DNA of 64,000 bases from Phycobacter sedimenti (GTDB taxonomy: Bacteria; Pseudomonadota; Alphaproteobacteria; Rhodobacterales; Rhodobacteraceae): the NCBI RefSeq assembly GCF_038148855.1, contig NZ_JBBVGR010000001.1, forward strand, positions 62,001 through 126,000, given 5' to 3'. A model generated the notes under the pieces. It made no database searches. It was not told the DNA's origin and was given only the letters and a program-made list of their open reading frames with translations. This document shows, in pieces, positions 59,756 through 64,000 of the stretch. Every line of letters starts with the position of its first letter. Positions within the stretch are counted from its first letter, which is position 1. A program made the position numbers and the translations under genes.

Positions 59756-61300
59756 TTACAGGAAGGAGTCCGGCATTACGGCCTTTCTTTCCAGTACGAA
59801 GGCTTCGAGGGCCTCTTTGACGGCCGGATCCAGTGCAGGCGGCTGATAGGTCGCCAGCAGATGATCCACGCGGGCCGAAGCAAGCGCATAGGTATCCCGC
59901 GCGCCCTCTTCTTCCCAGGTCTCGAACGGTTTGTAGTCGAGCAGATCGGATTTCCAGAAGGCGGTCTTGAAATTGGCCTGCGTATGGGCGCAGCCAAGGT
60001 AATGCCCGCCGGGGCCGACCTCGCGGATCGCGCCCATGGCCTGGTCTTCCTCGCTGACGCCAACTCCCTTTGCCAGCCCGTGAAGTGCGCCAAGCTGGTC
60101 CGCATCCATGACGAATTTCTCGAAATCGGCAACCAGCCCGCCCTCAAGCCACCCACAGGCATGGAGCATGAAGTTGACGCCGGACATCAGGCCCATGTTC
60201 AGGCTGTTTGCGGTTTCATATGCGGCCTGCGCATCGGGCAGTTTCGAGCCGCAGAACGAGCCGGCCGAGCGGAACGGCAGCCCCATCCGCCGGGCAAGCT
60301 GCCCCGCGCCATAGGTCACCAGCGACGCTTCGGGCGTGCCGAAGGTGGGCGCGCCCGAGTTCATGTCGATCGAAGAGACAAACGCCCCGAAGATAACCGG
60401 CGCACCGGGACGAACCAGCTGGCTGTAGGCCACCCCGGCCAGGACTTCTGCCAGAACCTGCGTGAGCGTGCCCGCGACCGAAACCGGTGCCATCGCCCCG
60501 CCCACGATGAAGGGAGAGATGATGCAGGCCTGGTTGTTCTTGGCATAGACCTCAAGCGCGCCCATCATCACATCGTCGAATGTCATCGGAGAGTTGATGT
60601 TGATGAGCGAGGTCATCACAGTGTTGTCCTGAACGAACTCCTTGCCGAACAGCACCCCGCACATGTCAACGGAGTCTTGGGCGCGGCTCGGCTCGGTGAC
60701 CGACCCCATGAACGGCTTGTCGCTCAGCGTCATATGCGCCAGCAACATATCGAGGTGGCGTTTGTTCACCGGGACATCCGTCGGCTCGCAGACCGTGCCG
60801 CCGGAATGGTGCAGCCACTTGGACATATAGGCCAGCTTCACGAATTTCTGGAAATCCTCGAGCGTGGCATAGCGGCGCCCCCCCTTGGCATCACGTACGA
60901 AGGGCGGGCCATAGACCGGCGCCAGCACCAGGTTGCGACCGCCGATCTCGACGCTTTTCTCCGGGTTGCGGGCGTGCTGGGTAAAGCTGGACGGCGCTGT
61001 TTGGCACAGTTTGCGCGCCAGGCCGCGCGGAATGCGGACCCGTTCGCCCTGCACATCCGCACCGGCATCGCGCCAGCGCTGCAAGGCTGCCGGATTGTCC
61101 ACGAAATTCACGCCGACCTCTTCGAGGATCGTGTCGGCGTTGGCCTCGATGATCTCGATGGCTTCCTGGCTCAGGACCTCGAAGTTGGGAATGTTCCGCT
61201 CGATGTATTTTGCGGTCTCGATTCGAATGCTCGAACGTTCGGCGCGGCGGGCGGCGCCCCCACCCCCGCGGCTGCGCCGACGCGGTGCTGCTTCAGCCAT
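59756..61300 (-). CDS. Trimethylamine methyltransferase (MttB) family protein, non-pyrrolysine
   Basis: A 514-residue (beta/alpha)8 methyltransferase of the MttB superfamily. The N-terminus is strongly basic (PRRRSRGGGGAARRAERSS). Core blocks are VYGPPFVRDAKGGRRYAT, HHSGGTVCEPTDVP, SPMTFDDVMMGALEVY and GPGGHYLGCAHTQANF. The frame is uninterrupted with no in-frame TAG, so it lacks the pyrrolysine of methanogen MttB and belongs with the MtgB-like proteins that demethylate glycine betaine or other quaternary amines. No corrinoid protein is adjacent. GAGGA lies before the ATG. Confidence 0.88.
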   Translation of the reverse strand: MAEAAPRRRSRGGGGAARRAERSSIRIETAKYIERNIPNFEVLSQEAIEIIEANADTILEEVGVNFVDNPAALQRWRDAGADVQGERVRIPRGLARKLCQTAPSSFTQHARNPEKSVEIGGRNLVLAPVYGPPFVRDAKGGRRYATLEDFQKFVKLAYMSKWLHHSGGTVCEPTDVPVNKRHLDMLLAHMTLSDKPFMGSVTEPSRAQDSVDMCGVLFGKEFVQDNTVMTSLININSPMTFDDVMMGALEVYAKNNQACIISPFIVGGAMAPVSVAGTLTQVLAEVLAGVAYSQLVRPGAPVIFGAFVSSIDMNSGAPTFGTPEASLVTYGAGQLARRMGLPFRSAGSFCGSKLPDAQAAYETANSLNMGLMSGVNFMLHACGWLEGGLVADFEKFVMDADQLGALHGLAKGVGVSEEDQAMGAIREVGPGGHYLGCAHTQANFKTAFWKSDLLDYKPFETWEEEGARDTYALASARVDHLLATYQPPALDPAVKEALEAFVLERKAVMPDSFL

Positions 61301-61574
61301 TGCTTATCCTCATCAAAGGCATGTCGTTGGGCAGGTTCTACCCCGTTGCCCGCGCCCGGCGCAGAAGGATAACGGCCAATCCGGTTGAAAACCGACATGA
61401 AACCATCAAAACAGCCAAGTCTCCTGCCCAGACTCCCGCAAGACTTACGCCCGCAACGTCCAGTCGCGCTGCCAAGCGTTCAGGCCGCAACAGGCATCGA
61501 ATCCCATTGCCGGCTTTGGCGCAGCTACTCCCGTCGCGCGATCTGCCCCCTTGCAAGCAGGCCTGTCACGCCCT
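61301..61574. other. Gap between the mttB-family gene and guaA
   Basis: About 275 bp. An open plus-strand frame continuous with guaA runs through it from 61385, but it lacks a ribosome binding site and its arginine/proline-rich translation does not look like guaA. A short CGGTT-GAA-AACCG hairpin lies near 61382. I see no RNA gene or clear promoter. Confidence 0.4.
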
Positions 61575-61596
61575 ATGAGCCAGACATGAGCCAGAC
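61575..61596 (+). repeat. 11-bp tandem duplication at the guaA start
   Basis: ATGAGCCAGAC occurs twice in tandem (61575-61585 and 61586-61596). The second copy is the guaA start. The first creates a four-codon reading frame (MSQT, stop) ending in ATGA over the guaA ATG. Confidence 0.85.
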
Positions 61597-63154
61597 ATCC
61601 CACGAACGCCTCCTGATCATCGACTTTGGCAGCCAGGTCACGCAGCTGATTGCGCGCCGCCTGCGCGAGCTGAACGTCTATTGCGAAATCCACCCCTATC
61701 AGAATGTCACAATGGACTTTGTGCGCGAGATGGCGCCCAAGGCCGTGATCTTCTCCGGTGGTCCTGACAGTGTGACACGCGAGGGTTCTCCCCGCGCGCC
61801 GCAAGAGATCTTTGACTACGGTGTGCCGATCCTCGGCATCTGCTACGGCCAGCAGGTGATGATGCACCAGCTGGGCGGCAAGGTGCAGACCGGACATGGC
61901 ACCGCGGAATTCGGTCGCGCCTATGTGACGCCGACCGTGAAATCCCTGCCGCTGCTCAAGGGCTGGTTTCAGGACGACAGCGACCGCGAACAGGTCTGGA
62001 TGTCGCACGGCGACCACGTGAGCGAGATCGCTCCGGGGTTCGAGGTTTACGGTACCTCCCCCAATGCGCCTTTTGCCATCACCGCCGATGTGAACCGCAA
62101 TTTCTATGCGGTTCAGTTTCACCCCGAGGTGCATCACACCCCCAATGGCGCAAAGCTCTATGAGAACTTTGTGAAACTGGCAGGGTTCACCGGCGACTGG
62201 ACCATGGGCGCCTACCGCGAGCAGGCCATCGAAGCGATCCGTCAGCAGGTCGGCGACAAGCAGGTGATCTGCGGTCTGTCGGGCGGCGTTGACAGCTCGG
62301 TTGCTGCCGTGCTGATCCACGAAGCCATAGGCGACCAGCTGACCTGCGTTTTCGTCGACCATGGCCTGTTGCGCAAAGGTGAGGCCGAAGAGGTCGTCAC
62401 CATGTTCCGCGACCATTACAACATGCGCCTGATCCATGCGGACGAACAGGAGTTGTTCCTGGGCGAACTCGACGGTCAATCCGACCCCGAGACCAAGCGC
62501 AAGATCATTGGCAAGCTGTTCATTGACGTGTTCCAGAAGCACGCCGACACGATCGAGGGCGCCGAGTTCCTTGCCCAAGGCACCCTCTACCCGGATGTGA
62601 TCGAAAGCGTCTCCTTCTCCGGTGGTCCGTCGGTGACGATCAAATCCCACCACAATGTGGGCGGCCTGCCTGAAAAGATGGGCCTGAAGCTGGTCGAACC
62701 CCTGCGCGAGTTGTTCAAGGACGAGGTGCGCGCGCTGGGCCGTGAACTGGGCCTGCCCGAAAGCTTCATCGGCCGCCACCCCTTCCCGGGGCCGGGTCTT
62801 GCCATCCGCTGTCCGGGCGAAATCACCCGCGAAAAGCTGGAGATCCTGCGCGAAGCCGATGCGATCTACATCGATCAGATCCGCAAGCACGGTCTTTATG
62901 ACGAGATCTGGCAGGCCTTCGTGGCCATCCTGCCGGTGCGCACCGTGGGCGTCATGGGCGATGGACGCACCTATGATTACGCCTGCGCCCTGCGGGCGGT
63001 TACCTCGGTCGATGGCATGACAGCGGATTACTATCCGTTCAGCCACGAATTCCTGGGCGAGACAGCCACCCGGATCATCAATGAGGTCAAGGGCATCAAC
63101 CGCTGCACCTATGACATCACCTCAAAACCCCCGGGCACGATCGAGTGGGAATGA
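61586..63154 (+). CDS. guaA: GMP synthase (glutamine-hydrolysing)
   Basis: A 522-residue enzyme converting XMP to GMP with ATP and glutamine. The N-terminal class I glutaminase has Cys86 in GICYGQQVM and the His/Glu pair in QFHPEVHH. The ATP-pyrophosphatase domain has the P-loop LSGGVDSSVAA, and the C-terminal dimerisation domain ends KPPGTIEWE. The ATG at 61586 gives the family start MSQTSHERLLIIDFGSQ. It is followed by a strong terminator. Confidence 0.97.
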   Translation: MSQTSHERLLIIDFGSQVTQLIARRLRELNVYCEIHPYQNVTMDFVREMAPKAVIFSGGPDSVTREGSPRAPQEIFDYGVPILGICYGQQVMMHQLGGKVQTGHGTAEFGRAYVTPTVKSLPLLKGWFQDDSDREQVWMSHGDHVSEIAPGFEVYGTSPNAPFAITADVNRNFYAVQFHPEVHHTPNGAKLYENFVKLAGFTGDWTMGAYREQAIEAIRQQVGDKQVICGLSGGVDSSVAAVLIHEAIGDQLTCVFVDHGLLRKGEAEEVVTMFRDHYNMRLIHADEQELFLGELDGQSDPETKRKIIGKLFIDVFQKHADTIEGAEFLAQGTLYPDVIESVSFSGGPSVTIKSHHNVGGLPEKMGLKLVEPLRELFKDEVRALGRELGLPESFIGRHPFPGPGLAIRCPGEITREKLEILREADAIYIDQIRKHGLYDEIWQAFVAILPVRTVGVMGDGRTYDYACALRAVTSVDGMTADYYPFSHEFLGETATRIINEVKGINRCTYDITSKPPGTIEWE

Positions 63155-63168
63155 TCTGAAACGGTTTT

Positions 63169-63206
63169 GGACCAGTGCTTTTTGCAAAGCACTGGTCCTC
63201 TTTCCT
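63169..63206 (+). terminator. Terminator after guaA
   Basis: Perfect 13-bp stem GGACCAGTGCTTT (63169-63181) / AAAGCACTGGTCC (63186-63198) with a 4-nt loop, then TCTTTCCT. Confidence 0.88.
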
Positions 63207-63326
63207 GTTGGTCCGCGATATCTCTCAACGAGACGGGCATCATCTGCCCTTTATTCAGCGGCTTCAGTCTTGACCTTTGGCGCGATTTCCCCCCTTCTGC
63301 AGCCCAATCACGGGGAGTGAGGCACC

Positions 63327-64000
63327 ATGGACAAGCAACCGGCTGAAATCGCAAAAGCTGCGCTTTGGATGACCGGTGCGATCGTATCCTTCTCCTCCAT
63401 GGCCATCGCCGGCCGAGAAGCCGGTCTTACGCTCGATACATTTGAAATCATGACCTACCGAAGCCTTGTCGGGGTCATTGTCGTCGTCGCGGCCCTGACC
63501 GTGTTCCGTAAATGGCATCTGGTGCGCCGGGATCGGCTTGGGCTGCACGCGGTTCGCAACCTGGCGCATTTCACCGGGCAGAACCTGTGGTTTTTTGCTG
63601 TCACGGCTATTCCCCTTGCGCAGGTCTTCGCGCTTGAGTTCACCTCCCCCATATGGGTGATCATTCTGTCTCCCCTGATGCTGGGGGAACGTATGACGCG
63701 ACTGCGGGCGGGGGCGGCTGTGCTTGGCTTCATAGGCATTCTGATTGTCGCACGCCCGTCCCCCGAAACGATCAGCCCCGGAATCCTGACCGCAGCGGCC
63801 TGTGCGATCTTCTTTGCGCTGACGGCGATCTTCACCAAGAGACTGACCCGCCACGAAGACATCACGTCGATCCTGTTCTGGCTCACCACCATGCAGCTCG
63901 TCTTTGGACTGGTGATGTCCGGCTGGGATGGAGACATTGCAATCCCGGACCTGAAAACCCTGCCCTGGCTGGTCCTGATCGGTCTTGCCGGCCTGGCCGC
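63327..64000 (+). CDS. EamA/DMT family transporter (3' end outside window)
   Basis: The first 224 residues of an inner-membrane drug/metabolite transporter. About seven hydrophobic helices are visible, and the first EamA repeat shows MTYRSLVGVIVVVAAL, ALEFTSPIWVIILSPLMLGERMT and GFIGILIVARP. The second repeat begins at TAAACAIFFALTAIFTKRL. The ATG at 63327 follows GGGGAG at 63312-63317. Relatives export amino acids, nucleobases or riboflavin; the substrate is unknown. Confidence 0.85.
   Translation, partial: MDKQPAEIAKAALWMTGAIVSFSSMAIAGREAGLTLDTFEIMTYRSLVGVIVVVAALTVFRKWHLVRRDRLGLHAVRNLAHFTGQNLWFFAVTAIPLAQVFALEFTSPIWVIILSPLMLGERMTRLRAGAAVLGFIGILIVARPSPETISPGILTAAACAIFFALTAIFTKRLTRHEDITSILFWLTTMQLVFGLVMSGWDGDIAIPDLKTLPWLVLIGLAGLA

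Noticed and set aside
59861..61372. 503-codon plus-strand frame opposite the mttB-family gene
   Set aside because: Mirror of a well-conserved gene; the translation is Arg/His-rich low-information sequence.
61445..63046. 533-codon minus-strand frame opposite guaA
   Set aside because: Compositional shadow of guaA, without family features.
1..64000. CRISPR arrays, insertion sequences, prophage, tRNA or rRNA genes, integration sites
   Set aside because: No regular repeats, transposase or integrase motifs, or cloverleaf-like sequences were seen in any gap; gaps are short and gene content is core-like.

Overview
The window is a chromosomal segment of an alphaproteobacterium, most likely order Rhodobacterales (Roseobacter/Rhodobacter group). 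This rests on gene content and order: the nifR3(dusB)-ntrB-ntrC-ntrY-ntrX cluster, a fused ispDF, usg next to gyrA, hfq followed by hflX, an Mg-type hemB, and a pyrrolysine-free MttB homologue. The sequence is GC-rich, gene-dense and mostly core genome. I see no phage, insertion sequence, CRISPR array, rRNA or tRNA.

Layout. 1-6.2 kb: zwf (cut by the window edge), an orphan radical SAM enzyme, usg, gyrA and a small conserved protein. 6.2-9.7 kb: minus-strand trmJ, ctaA and an M32 carboxypeptidase. 9.8-15.1 kb: a degenerate ThiE-like protein, a HupE-like/DUF4198 divergent pair whose start codons overlap, psuK-psuG and a DUF502 membrane protein. 15.1-18.5 kb: bdhA, a 335-bp gap carrying a likely unannotated small RNA, an orphan oligopeptide-binding protein and a small unknown protein. 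18.5-24.9 kb: an XRE-cupin regulator divergent from an acyl-CoA synthetase, then FrnE-like DsbA, a two-TM K+ channel, a Bcr-type exporter and a TPR protein whose ribosome binding site lies in a terminator-like hairpin.

24.9-40.1 kb: mfd, a membrane protein, hemB, a SYLF lipoprotein, a beta-hydroxyacid dehydrogenase, a penicillin-acylase-family enzyme, a CPA antiporter, then minus-strand trkA-trkH and hfq-hflX. 40.2-50.3 kb: a lipoprotein, then the nitrogen regulatory block nifR3-ntrB-ntrC and ntrY-ntrX; divergently ispDF-pgpA-cinA with start/stop overlaps. 50.3-57 kb: amtB, an MmgE/PrpD protein, a RatA/COQ10-like protein, hpt, lipA coupled to an M20 amidohydrolase, and a peroxiredoxin. 57-64 kb: oxyR, a divergent pair of uncharacterised proteins (DUF6456-like and DUF6477-like), an MttB-family methyltransferase, guaA, and the start of an EamA transporter.

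Functional themes are nitrogen sensing and uptake (ntrBC, ntrYX, nifR3, amtB), K+/cation homeostasis (trkAH, antiporter, K+ channel), peroxide defence (oxyR, peroxiredoxin), cofactor synthesis (ctaA, hemB, lipA, ispDF) and RNA-level control (hfq plus the candidate sRNA). The least explained items are the sRNA locus at about 16.09-16.16 kb, the sequestered ribosome binding site at 23.15 kb, the overlapping divergent starts at 11.64 kb and the orphan radical SAM protein.
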